A DNA stretch of 64,000 nucleotides from Granulosicoccus antarcticus IMCC3135 (lineage in GTDB: Bacteria; Pseudomonadota; Gammaproteobacteria; Granulosicoccales; Granulosicoccaceae), in NCBI RefSeq assembly GCF_002215215.1, contig NZ_CP018632.1, forward strand, positions 5,452,501 through 5,516,500, written 5' to 3'. Position 1 is the stretch's first letter. Every line of letters begins with the position of its first letter. Positions 48,200-57,254 of the stretch are shown one piece after another. The notes under the pieces are model-generated. The model saw only the letters and a program-made list of their open reading frames with translations. It searched no databases and was not told the DNA's origin. The position numbers and the translations under genes were made by a program.

Positions 48200-51100
48200 T
48201 TAGCCTACCCAGACTCGAGCGTTTTCAAACATTCTCAACCAGGGACCGTTCTCGCCCCAGGCAGGTGGAGCCCAGGAATTGGTGACCGTCCGGAAGACAC
48301 GCTCGGGATGCGGCATCATGATCGTGACCCGACCATCATCGTTGCACAGGCCGGTGACGCCGAATGGGGATCCGTTCGGATTCAGCGGATAGGTCTCAGT
48401 CATTGCGCCCTGATTATCAACATAACCCAGGCAAACTGAGGCCACCTGAGCCTGCTCAATCTGATCGAAGACCACACGGCCCTCACCATGAGCCAAAGCC
48501 ACTGGCAATCTGGAACCCACCATATCTGTCAGGAATAACGAAGGAGACTCGTAGATCTCGACCGTTGCCACGCGTGCCTCGAACTGTTCGGACTCGTTTC
48601 TCTCAAAACGCGGCCAGTTATCCGTCCCCGGAATCAGACTCTTCAGACGCGACATCATCTGACAGCCGTTGCACACACCCAGCGAGAAGGTGTCATCGCG
48701 TTCGAAATAATTGCGGAACATGGCAGAGAGCTGTTCGCTGAACAATACCGAGTTCGCCCAGCCACCACCGGCACCCAACACGTCACCGAATGAGAAACCA
48801 CCACAGGCAACCAGGCCCTTGAAGCTTGCCAGATCATGACGCCCTTCAAACAGATCACTCATATGAACATCCACGGCATTGAATCCTGCTCGCTCAAACG
48901 CGGCAGCCATCTCAAAGTGCCCATTGACCCCCTGCTCACGCAGAATAGCCACCGAAGGACGCGTCAGCAGTAACTGCGGAGCGGCCTCAATCAGAGAGCT
49001 CGCCGGATCAAAACTCAATCGCGGTGAAATACCCGGATCGTCATCACGGCTGATGTGCTCCAGCTCTTCATCGGCAGAGTCGGGATTGTCGCGCAGGCGC
49101 TGCATGTGATAGCTGGTCTGCCACCACTGTATACGCAGCTCCTGGATAGTTTCGCTCATCAGAAGCACACTTCCCTGCCAGATCTGCAGTTCGTTTGAGT
49201 CGGTAGGTTCTCCCAGTGCATGAACAAGCTCACTCAGTCCATGCGCGTCGAAAATGGCCATGACCTGAGCAAATTGATCGCGCCGTACCTGCAGGACCCC
49301 TCCCAGCTCCTCATTGAACAGGCTTGCGATAGCATCACTGGGCAAGCTATTCAGATTGACCTTGATACCGCAATTACCGGCAAAGCCCATCTCAGCCAAG
49401 GTCACAAACAAGCCACCATCGGAGCGATCATGCCAGGCCAGTACCAGCTCTGCCCGAATGAGTTCCTGCAGCGCATTGAACAGACCTTTGAGCAAGAGAG
49501 GATCGTCGACATCCGGCGCCGTACTACCCACCTTGCCGTATACCTGGGCCAACGCCGATCCACCCAGACGGTTCTTGCCGGCTCCAAGATCGATGAGCAA
49601 CAGATCCGTCTCACCACAATCTTCACGAAGTTGGGGAGTCAGGGTCTTGCGCACATCATTCACAGCCGCAAACGCTGTTACAACCAATGACATGGGAGCC
49701 GTGACGCTGTGGTCACCAGCCTCATCCTGCCAGACCGTCCTCATGGACAGAGAATCCTTGCCAACCGGAATGGCAATGCCTAGCGCCGGTGCCAGTTCGA
49801 GTCCAACAGCCTGCACGGCATCGAACAAGGCGGCATCTTCGCCCGGATAACCACTGGCCGCCATCCAGTTTGCTGAAAGTTTGACATCACTGACCTGGCC
49901 GATGTCAGCGGCTACGATATTGGTCAATGATTCGGCAACCGCCATACGTGCAGAAGCGGCGGCATCCAGTACAGCTATGGGAGAACGCTCACCCATGGCC
50001 ATAGCCTCACCGGTATAGCCACGAAAATCGGCGACCGTCACGGCAACATCCGCTACCGGCATTTGCCAGGGACCAACCAGCTGATCACGCACCACCTGCC
50101 CGGTGATACTGCGATCGCCGATAGTGATCAGAAAGTTCTTGGCAGCCACTGCAGGCAACTGCAGGACTCGTCCAACCACATCCTCGATATCCATAGTTGC
50201 AGTATCAAGATCATCGGAGGCTCCTGGTCGATGAGTTGCATTTATCTCCAGCTTGGGCGGCTTGCCCAGCAGGACATCCAGTGGCATATCGACCGGAAAA
50301 TTATCAAATTCTGCATCGGATACCCGTAACACACGCTCCTCGGTTGCCTTGCCGACAACCGCGTAAAGACAGCGCTCACGCTGGCACAGCGATTCGAACA
50401 ACGGCAGGCGCTCACTGATGATGGCCAGTACATATCGCTCCTGCGACTCGTTGCTCCAGATGGCCATGGGCGACATGCCAGGCTCATCATTGAGTATTGA
50501 TCGCAATTCAAAAGCCCCACCACGCGCTGCATCATTGACAAGCTCCGGCAAGGCATTGGACAGTCCACCGGCACCGACATCGTGCACAGACAGAACCGGA
50601 CTGGCATCACCCAAGGCAATGCAGCGATCAATCACTTCCTGACAACGTCTCTGCATTTCCGGGTTACCGCGTTGCACCGATGCGAAATCCAGTTCGCTGT
50701 CGCCTGCACCACTGGCCACCGAAGAGGCCGCCCCACCACCCAGACCAATCAGCATGGAGGGCCCACCCAGTACAACGATATCGGCACCGGCTGGCACCGC
50801 CTGCTTTTCGATATTGCCGGCACGGATGCTGCCCATGCCGCCTGCGATCATGATGGGCTTGTGATAACCGCGTATTTCACTAACGGATGCTGCTGCGCCT
50901 GCAACCGGTACTGACTGGCAGTAGGTCCGGAAGTAACCGGTCAGGTTGGGCCGACCAAATTCATTGTTGAATGCCGCGGCACCGATAGGGCCCGCCTGCA
51001 TGATTTCAAAGGCACTGGCCAACCTGTCGGGTTTGTCGTTTTCAATCTCCCAGGGTTGCGACCAGTTCGGGATATTCAGGTTGGAGACGGTGAATCCACA

Positions 51101-52114
51101 TAAACCGGCCTTGGGCTTGGAACCGTTGCCCACGGCACCTTCGTCCCGAATTTCACCACCAGAGCCTGTTGCAGCTCCCGGAAACGGTGAAATAGCGGTC
51201 GGGTGATTGTGAGTCTCAACCTTGATCTGGATATGAACCGGCTCTTCATACGACTGATAGGCACCATCGGCACCGGCCAGCCAGCGATGCGCTGTATGCC
51301 CTTCGATGACAGCCGCATTATCGTGATAGGCAGACAACACGCCATCAGGTGAGCTCTTGTAGGTATGCCGAATCATGTCGAACAGCGATTGTTCCTGAAC
51401 CTTGCCGTCCAGAGTCCAGTTGGCATTGAATATCTTGTGACGACAATGCTCCGAGTTGGCCTGTGCGAACATCATGAGTTCGGCATCACTCGGATCTCTT
51501 TGCAAGCGCGAGAAATTGGCTTCCAGATAATCCAGCTCATCACTCGACAGAGCCAGCCCCATCTGTTGGTTGTGCGCTTCCAGTGCCGCCTTGCCACCTT
51601 CCAGTACCGGCACGGTAATCAGGGGCGCAGGGGGTGCGATTTCAAACAGCAGGTGCTGTTGTTCGGGTAATTCGATAAGGGATTCGGTCATGCGGTCATG
51701 TAGCAGCTGACGCGCCTGATGAATACTGGCCGCTGACAGACTGCTGGGATCAAGCCCCTCGAAGTGGTATTGCACGCCCCGTTCGACGCGCTTGACAGCA
51801 CTCATGCCGCATCGGCCAACGATATCGCTTGCTTTCGAGGACCATGCCGAGCGCGTACCGAGTCGTGGCACTGCATTGACCTGCCAGCCAGCACCAACCG
51901 CCTGATAGTGATCATCAGCCAGCAACAGCGTGCTCAGACGTTGCCGATGTACCGGATCCAGCTCGATCGGTACGCCATTAGCGACATCGAGCTGTACAAA
52001 GTAGACATATCGGGCCGAAACGGCCTGAAAAAGCGCATCCACTGAGCGCAATTGCTTGAGCAATTGTTCCTGCCGGAAACTCGACAAGGCATTGGCGCCG
52101 GATAAACAGAGCAT
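48200..52114 (-). CDS. purL: Phosphoribosylformylglycinamidine synthase
   Basis: PurL makes FGAM in purine synthesis with glutamine as nitrogen donor. From [17 protein letters not shown] it has 1304 residues, the size of the single-chain proteobacterial form. The N-terminal PurS-like part, ATP-binding synthetase domains ([46 protein letters not shown]) and C-terminal glutaminase ([12 protein letters not shown] catalytic Cys, [10 protein letters not shown]) are all present. The frame reads 14 codons further upstream; the ATG at 52114 matches the family. Confidence 0.95.
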   Translation of the reverse strand: MLCLSGANALSSFRQEQLLKQLRSVDALFQAVSARYVYFVQLDVANGVPIELDPVHRQRLSTLLLADDHYQAVGAGWQVNAVPRLGTRSAWSSKASDIVGRCGMSAVKRVERGVQYHFEGLDPSSLSAASIHQARQLLHDRMTESLIELPEQQHLLFEIAPPAPLITVPVLEGGKAALEAHNQQMGLALSSDELDYLEANFSRLQRDPSDAELMMFAQANSEHCRHKIFNANWTLDGKVQEQSLFDMIRHTYKSSPDGVLSAYHDNAAVIEGHTAHRWLAGADGAYQSYEEPVHIQIKVETHNHPTAISPFPGAATGSGGEIRDEGAVGNGSKPKAGLCGFTVSNLNIPNWSQPWEIENDKPDRLASAFEIMQAGPIGAAAFNNEFGRPNLTGYFRTYCQSVPVAGAAASVSEIRGYHKPIMIAGGMGSIRAGNIEKQAVPAGADIVVLGGPSMLIGLGGGAASSVASGAGDSELDFASVQRGNPEMQRRCQEVIDRCIALGDASPVLSVHDVGAGGLSNALPELVNDAARGGAFELRSILNDEPGMSPMAIWSNESQERYVLAIISERLPLFESLCQRERCLYAVVGKATEERVLRVSDAEFDNFPVDMPLDVLLGKPPKLEINATHRPGASDDLDTATMDIEDVVGRVLQLPAVAAKNFLITIGDRSITGQVVRDQLVGPWQMPVADVAVTVADFRGYTGEAMAMGERSPIAVLDAAASARMAVAESLTNIVAADIGQVSDVKLSANWMAASGYPGEDAALFDAVQAVGLELAPALGIAIPVGKDSLSMRTVWQDEAGDHSVTAPMSLVVTAFAAVNDVRKTLTPQLREDCGETDLLLIDLGAGKNRLGGSALAQVYGKVGSTAPDVDDPLLLKGLFNALQELIRAELVLAWHDRSDGGLFVTLAEMGFAGNCGIKVNLNSLPSDAIASLFNEELGGVLQVRRDQFAQVMAIFDAHGLSELVHALGEPTDSNELQIWQGSVLLMSETIQELRIQWWQTSYHMQRLRDNPDSADEELEHISRDDDPGISPRLSFDPASSLIEAAPQLLLTRPSVAILREQGVNGHFEMAAAFERAGFNAVDVHMSDLFEGRHDLASFKGLVACGGFSFGDVLGAGGGWANSVLFSEQLSAMFRNYFERDDTFSLGVCNGCQMMSRLKSLIPGTDNWPRFERNESEQFEARVATVEIYESPSLFLTDMVGSRLPVALAHGEGRVVFDQIEQAQVASVCLGYVDNQGAMTETYPLNPNGSPFGVTGLCNDDGRVTIMMPHPERVFRTVTNSWAPPAWGENGPWLRMFENARVWVG

Positions 52115-52238
52115 GGGGAGTTCTCGCACGGTAACTTGAAAGCTGGCCGGATGCACTCAAATGCGGCAACGTGCGCTCACTATTGATCGCTGCGTTCCCG
52201 GATTTCCGGCCCGGACCACGCAATGATACTGGATGTAG

Positions 52239-52266
52239 GGAGCCGCGGCAGGACGCACGCGGCTCC
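52239..52266 (-). terminator. Hairpin downstream of the DUF481 gene
   Basis: GGAGCCGCG (52239-52247) and CGCGGCTCC (52258-52266) form a 9-bp GC-rich stem with a 10-base loop, 19 bp after the DUF481 stop. No T-run follows. Confidence 0.5.
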
Positions 52267-52285
52267 GGGTACTAACTGAGCTCGA

Positions 52286-53164
52286 TCAGATGTCGACAAC
52301 AAGGTTCAGACTGGTAACACTGTCACTGTTTGAATCCAGCGGGCTGTCGCCAGATGACAGGTCACTGTTGCTGCGTGAGAAGTGAGCAATCTTGAAGGCC
52401 AGCTTCTCGGAAACTTTGAACGCGATGCCCAGACCGACTTCCACAAAGGTATTGTCGCTGCCAAAGTCACTGCGCAAATCAGCGTTGAATGTCACTTCTT
52501 CGGTGATGTGGTTGAGGTAGTTAAGACCAATGTAGCCAATTCCACCATTCACATCATCACCCAGCACCAGGTCAGTATTCTTGTTACCCAGACCGACTTC
52601 AGCGGTCAGAAAGCCCGTGGCGTCAGAAAAGAAACGATGACCGACACCCAGAATCTGGCGAGTTGCCGAATCGATGTTGCCTGGCTCATCCTGTTCCCAG
52701 TCAAGAATACCGAAGAAGTAGGTTTTAGGCGTGTAGTAGAACTTTGGCTGGTAACCCAGCGCCAGGCGATCTGAGTTATCACCTTTGACGATGGTGCGCT
52801 GCGGGCGTCCGTCGTCACCGGTTATGGGATTGCCTTCCTGATCTCTTTCAACGATGACAATAGAAGAAGTACCTTTGAAGACAGAACCGAACACCAGGTG
52901 CTCCCAACGATTAACTGTTTTGCTCAATCGTATGGAACCATTGATGTTGCTGGCTTCAGCGTTACCGGTAGAACTGGTCGCACCCAGTGATGCTGTTCCG
53001 CGCCATCCCTGAAAGGTAGAACCAAAACCGGATTCCTGTGCCTCGGCGTCCTTGGGCTCAGCATCCTGTGCTGCGACCATGCCAGAGGTGCAAAGTGTGC
53101 CTGCAACCAGAAGACTGGCAAAAGTTTTTTTCAATGTGCGTTGTGTCATAGAGCTGATCATCAT
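52286..53164 (-). CDS. DUF481 family outer-membrane protein
   Basis: The 292-residue protein has a signal peptide ending near VAAQDAE and then a DUF481 beta-barrel. Alternating strands such as WRGTASLGATSSTGNAEASNI, RLALGYQPKFYYTPKTYFF and NADLRSDFGSDNTFVEVGLGIAFK are visible, and the C-terminus ends TSLNLVVDI. Members such as YdiY are salt- or acid-induced outer-membrane proteins of unknown substrate. The exact ATG is uncertain (53164, 53161 or 53149). Confidence 0.85.
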   Translation of the reverse strand: MMISSMTQRTLKKTFASLLVAGTLCTSGMVAAQDAEPKDAEAQESGFGSTFQGWRGTASLGATSSTGNAEASNINGSIRLSKTVNRWEHLVFGSVFKGTSSIVIVERDQEGNPITGDDGRPQRTIVKGDNSDRLALGYQPKFYYTPKTYFFGILDWEQDEPGNIDSATRQILGVGHRFFSDATGFLTAEVGLGNKNTDLVLGDDVNGGIGYIGLNYLNHITEEVTFNADLRSDFGSDNTFVEVGLGIAFKVSEKLAFKIAHFSRSNSDLSSGDSPLDSNSDSVTSLNLVVDI

Positions 53165-53350
53165 TCCTGCATTATTGTTGTGAAACGTTAGTATGGATCA
53201 GCTTAAGTCATTGATTTTATGGGACACGTTCTTTAACAATCCCTCCCCCTACATCTAACCTCTTCTAATAATTCTTGACACTTTTTTGGGTACGCGTAAA
53301 GCCGAAATATGCTAGTGAATCGCAATTAACGTAAATTTGTGCCGGGGACA

Positions 53351-53379
53351 TTGAATTACGTGGCGTACACCCGCATACT
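53351..53379 (+). promoter_or_regulatory. Candidate promoter of ssrA
   Basis: TTGAAT (53351-53356) and CATACT (53374-53379) are 17 bp apart, placing the transcript start about 20 bp before the mature 5' end of tmRNA; the leader would be removed by processing. Other hexamers upstream, such as TTGACA at 53275, lack a partner. Confidence 0.45.
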
Positions 53380-53405
53380 AGCGAGGCAGGAAAGTTACGA
53401 CCACC

Positions 53406-53779
53406 GGGGCTGACATGGTTTCGACGGGAGTTGCAAACCCTGAGGTGCATGCCGAGGCTTCAGATTACCTCGTAAATCCAGCTGAAAACTTATAGTTGCT
53501 AACGATGACAACTACGCAATGGCCGCATAACTAGACCTTAGGGTTTAGTTGTACGTACTACCCCGTTCCGGATCTGCCTGTGGGTTTGGGCGGGGGCAAT
53601 AGACACAGGATCGCGAGAAGGGTCGCCCTTACACCGGATCGCTAAACCAATAATGGGCTCGCTGCTCTTTATGGTGCCCGTCCTGCACTGTAGCGGCTAA
53701 AGCCAATGACGGAACTAAGCATGTAGTACCAATGGCAGAGTGCTTTCGGACGGGGGTTCGACTCCCCCCAGCTCCACCA
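53406..53779 (+). ncRNA. ssrA: Transfer-messenger RNA (tmRNA)
   Basis: The 5' end GGGGCUGACAUGGUUUCGACGGG and the 3' end with T-arm GGGGGUUCGACUCCCCC and AGCUCCACCA form the tRNA-Ala-like half; GGGGCUG pairs with CAGCUCC. The open frame GCT AAC GAT GAC AAC TAC GCA ATG GCC GCA TAA (53498-53530) encodes ANDDNYAMAA, a degradation tag close to E. coli ANDENYALAA. The length is 374 nt, as expected for a one-piece tmRNA. It rescues stalled ribosomes with SmpB, whose gene is not in this window. Confidence 0.97.
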
Positions 53780-53786
53780 ACGCCTA

Positions 53787-53818
53787 AAAGGCCCGAACGT
53801 TGTTCGGGCCTTTTTTTT
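53787..53818 (+). terminator. Rho-independent terminator of ssrA
   Basis: AAAAGGCCCGAAC and GTTCGGGCC form a stable stem separated by GTT, followed by a run of eight T. It begins 8 bp after the tmRNA CCA. Confidence 0.92.
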
Positions 53819-54098
53819 GCCTGACACAAACAGGCTGACGTCAATAAACGGACCACCCGGCGAACTGAAAACACCACCAACCTGTAAATTGTGTAATCAA
53901 GCCTGTTCAATGACGGCAAAGTTCTTGCAATACTTTGTCAGGCAATTAAAAAGAGTCAGAGCTGGTTAACAAACAGATTTCCAGAAATGGAATGCAGGAA
54001 CGATTGTCAGCCATCCGTGGCCAAAAGATCATGTAACCCTGCTGAATTCGGATTGGATACTGCACGCTAATGCAGTATTCCCACCGGACTTCCAACTC

Positions 54099-56108
54099 AT
54101 GCTTAAAATTCGGAGCTCCCTGCTCGCCCCCACGGCTGCTTTGCTTATGACACTAGCGCCTGTCATGGCACATGCAAACGCCCGCCCTGTCATCGCTCCC
54201 CTACCCGACATGGATGTACAAGTCGGTGAAACCGTACAGGTCAGAGTCATTCCCAGCGATGCCGATGGTCATGTACCGGCGTTAAGACTGATCAATCCGC
54301 CATCAGGATCAACTTTCTTTGATAACCGCGACGGCACGCGAACATTTGCATGGACGCCACAGACAAAAGATAAAGGTGTGGTAGAAATCACCTTCGAAGC
54401 TGCTGACGCAAAAGACTCTTCCCTCAAAACAGTCAGACAGCTGTACATCAGTGTCGTTACGAGCAAGGAAACAAACCTTGCCCCCAGCATAAAGCCACTC
54501 AGTGATCAGACAATCACGCTGGGCTCGCAATTTGATTTTCAGGTCATACCCGTCGACCCTGAAGGTCATGTGCCCTCTTTACGAGCAACTCCAATGCCAG
54601 AAGGTGCCCGTTTCGACGACAACCGTGATGGAACACGTCAATTTCAATGGACACCTCAGACAGCGCCAACAACTGTCGAAGTAACCTTCAAGGCCATCGA
54701 CGCCGATGATCGCACCCTGTTCAATACACAAACAGTGACCTTGAAAGTACTCAATGCGCCAGATACCACACCAGGCAGCACATCAGACGATAACAACTCC
54801 ACCACAACAGACCTTTCATACAACAGCCCACCTCCATCCTACAGCTCTGACGAGCAGGAACCTGCGCTGGGCCAGGGCTCCAACACCTCCACTGAAACAG
54901 ATGATCTCGTCGACCCAAAGGTCGTTGCGCTCAAAACCTTTACCTCACATACGACACTTGGCTTCACCGGTGAACTCAGTGAGGACAGTATTCATGTGAG
55001 CTGGAACGAAGATCCCGAAGCCCTTGGTTATAACGTTTACCGCCAGGGAAAATACGTCACCACTGTCTGGAGCAACAGCTATACGGAACACGAACTCTTC
55101 GATCAGGACTACTACTACGAGATCCAGGCTTTTGATCAGACCAAGACAATCTATTATTACGTCGCTACAGGTCTGACGGTATCCGTCACAACCACAGGCA
55201 GGACTGATCCATCAAAGCCAAAATCCGATCCGGATCTACTGCAGGACTACGAACTGATCTTCGCAGACGAATTCAACGGTAACAGTCTGGACACCAGCAA
55301 GTGGAATACCTCGTTTCTCTGGGGAGACGACATCATCATCAACGGCGAGCTCCAGCACTACGTAGACATCAAGAATGAGCCGGATTTCGGTTATAACCCG
55401 TTCTCGTTTGATGGTGAAAGTCTGACCATCAACTCCATAGAAACACCCAGTGAACTAGCGCATAAAGCGTCCGGACAACCCTACCTGTCTGGCTTGATTA
55501 CCAGTTACGACGCTTTGCAATTCGTCTACGGCTATGCCGAAACGCGAGCAAAAGTCACGTTCGGCAGAAGCTACTGGCCCGCATTCTGGCTACTCAATGC
55601 CTACTATGGCCAGGGTGGTGATGATCCTGAGATCGATATCATGGAATTCATCGGCCATGATCAGGACGTGGTGTATCACACCTATCACTACTACGATGAA
55701 TACGGCCAGCTGCGCTCAACCAAATCCGAGCCCACTCCAGGTATCGATTACACCTCCGACTTCCACACCTTTGCAGTGGAATGGAAGCCGGGAACCATCA
55801 TCTACTTCGTGGACGGGATTGAAGTACACCGTGTCACCAACTCTAAAGTGTCGCAACAATCGATGTACTTGATAGCCAATACGGCGATGGGTGGATGGTG
55901 GGCAGGAAATCCGGATGAGACGACTCCCTTTCCGGGCAAGTACATGATCGATTACATCCGTGTCTACCAGAGGGTTACGCCTTTTGACGATGTCATGCTC
56001 AATGACGACATGACAGAACTGCCTTATGCTGATGACATGCCAGGTAAAGTGGTGCCCAATCACCGCCCAACGCTTGAACAATGGCCTGCCGGCTACCCAT
56101 ATAAATAG
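54099..56108 (+). CDS. Secreted multidomain GH16 beta-glucanase (laminarinase-like)
   Basis: The 669-residue protein has a signal peptide (residues 1-26, ending VMAHANA), two Ig-like/cadherin-type domains (about 30-115 and 125-205, each with DNRDGTR(T/Q)FxWTPQT), a Ser/Thr/Pro-rich linker, a fibronectin-like module (about 290-370) and a C-terminal GH16 domain from about 385. The catalytic motif ExDxxE is EIDIME with Glu511, Asp513 and Glu516. GH16 enzymes cut beta-1,3 or mixed-linked glucans such as laminarin, or other polysaccharides. A 12-bp stem lies after it. No other CAZyme or TonB receptor is nearby. Confidence 0.9.
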   Translation: MLKIRSSLLAPTAALLMTLAPVMAHANARPVIAPLPDMDVQVGETVQVRVIPSDADGHVPALRLINPPSGSTFFDNRDGTRTFAWTPQTKDKGVVEITFEAADAKDSSLKTVRQLYISVVTSKETNLAPSIKPLSDQTITLGSQFDFQVIPVDPEGHVPSLRATPMPEGARFDDNRDGTRQFQWTPQTAPTTVEVTFKAIDADDRTLFNTQTVTLKVLNAPDTTPGSTSDDNNSTTTDLSYNSPPPSYSSDEQEPALGQGSNTSTETDDLVDPKVVALKTFTSHTTLGFTGELSEDSIHVSWNEDPEALGYNVYRQGKYVTTVWSNSYTEHELFDQDYYYEIQAFDQTKTIYYYVATGLTVSVTTTGRTDPSKPKSDPDLLQDYELIFADEFNGNSLDTSKWNTSFLWGDDIIINGELQHYVDIKNEPDFGYNPFSFDGESLTINSIETPSELAHKASGQPYLSGLITSYDALQFVYGYAETRAKVTFGRSYWPAFWLLNAYYGQGGDDPEIDIMEFIGHDQDVVYHTYHYYDEYGQLRSTKSEPTPGIDYTSDFHTFAVEWKPGTIIYFVDGIEVHRVTNSKVSQQSMYLIANTAMGGWWAGNPDETTPFPGKYMIDYIRVYQRVTPFDDVMLNDDMTELPYADDMPGKVVPNHRPTLEQWPAGYPYK

Positions 56109-56118
56109 GATTCGCACA

Positions 56119-56148
56119 CTCAATCCCGCCCCAACAGGCGGGATTGAG
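56119..56148 (+). terminator. Hairpin downstream of the GH16 gene
   Basis: CTCAATCCCGCC (56119-56130) and GGCGGGATTGAG (56137-56148) form a perfect 12-bp stem with a 6-base loop, 10 bp after the stop. No T-run follows. Confidence 0.6.
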
Positions 56149-56234
56149 CGAATAGCCCGATAAATCGCCCCACCGGCAAGCATCGCATCTCATGTCGTGC
56201 GAAAATTCCATATTCGCTGATGAAAGGGTGTGCT

Positions 56235-57254
56235 GTGTCTAATAATTTCCAATATCAATTCAATGACGTCGCTATCGTATCGATAGAGGCGTGCGATGCT
56301 CCTGTTGTGGTCACATCCGCCGCAATCGATGAAGCTCTCGCCCCGTTTCTGGAACGCGTAGGCGCTGAAACCGGGCTTTTGCAAAAACTCGCCGGAATAG
56401 AAGAACGTCGTCAATGGCCTGACGATATATCGTTTATCGAAGCCTCTGCTCTGGCTGGTGAAAAAGCGATAGCGGCCTCAGGAATCGATCCTAGCCGTAT
56501 AGGCATGATCAGCAACACCAGTGTTTGTCGAGACCGCCTGGAACCTTCAAGCGCGGTATCGGTGCACGATCGACTCGGTCTGTCGCCACACTGCATCAAT
56601 TTCGATTTGTCGAACGCCTGTCTGGGTTTCGTGAATGCCATGCATTTGGCAGGCACGCTCATAGAATCGGGTCAAATCGAGTACGCCCTCATCGTCGATG
56701 GCGAAGGTACCCGGGAAATTCAGCAAAACACGATAAACCGACTGCTCGACGAGCATTCGTCGATGGCCGATCTCTTTTCAAATTTCGCCAGTCTGACACT
56801 GGGCTCCGGCTCGGCTGCCATGATTCTGGGTCGCCATTCTACCAACCCGGGTAGTCACCGACTGGGCCGTGGCGAATTCAGGGCAGCCACCGAACACCAT
56901 GATTTGTGCGTCGGCTCACTCGAAAGCATGCGCACTGATACCAGGGCACTACTGGAGGCGGGGACACAACTGGGCAAAATCTGCTGGGATCAGGCCGATA
57001 GCGACGACTGGGGTGACATGGATCGCTACATCATCCACCAGGTATCACGTGTTCACACGGCAGCCATGGTAGAAATCCTCGGTATTGATCACAAGCGTGT
57101 ACCGTTGACCTTTCCGAAGTACGGCAATATCGGCCCTGCCGCAGTCCCCTTTACACTGGCAAAAGAGGCGGAAACGCTCAATGAAGGAGATCGCGTACTC
57201 CTCGTCGGAGTCGGTTCAGGGCTCAACGCCGCTTTCCTCGAAATAACCTGGTGA
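56235..57254 (+). CDS. oleA: OleA, thiolase-fold enzyme of long-chain olefin synthesis
   Basis: OleA condenses two acyl-CoA chains head to head into a beta-keto acid. The catalytic Cys (FDLSNACLGF), His (IIHQVSRVHTAA) and Asn (YGNIGPAAVP) are all present, and NTSVCRDRLEPSSA and VDGEGTREIQ are OleA hallmarks that separate it from FabH. GTG at 56235 has AAAGGG 6 bp upstream and gives the right N-terminus; an ATG at 56220 has no site. The stop overlaps the oleBC start by 4 bp (GTGA). Confidence 0.93.
   Translation: MSNNFQYQFNDVAIVSIEACDAPVVVTSAAIDEALAPFLERVGAETGLLQKLAGIEERRQWPDDISFIEASALAGEKAIAASGIDPSRIGMISNTSVCRDRLEPSSAVSVHDRLGLSPHCINFDLSNACLGFVNAMHLAGTLIESGQIEYALIVDGEGTREIQQNTINRLLDEHSSMADLFSNFASLTLGSGSAAMILGRHSTNPGSHRLGRGEFRAATEHHDLCVGSLESMRTDTRALLEAGTQLGKICWDQADSDDWGDMDRYIIHQVSRVHTAAMVEILGIDHKRVPLTFPKYGNIGPAAVPFTLAKEAETLNEGDRVLLVGVGSGLNAAFLEITW

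Noticed and set aside
53275-53280. TTGACA upstream of ssrA as promoter -35
   Set aside because: No -10-like hexamer at 16-18 bp; TTGAAT/CATACT at 53351-53379 fits better.
53780-54098. Genomic island inserted at the ssrA 3' end
   Set aside because: No integrase, no repeated ssrA end and a normal terminator follow the tmRNA gene.
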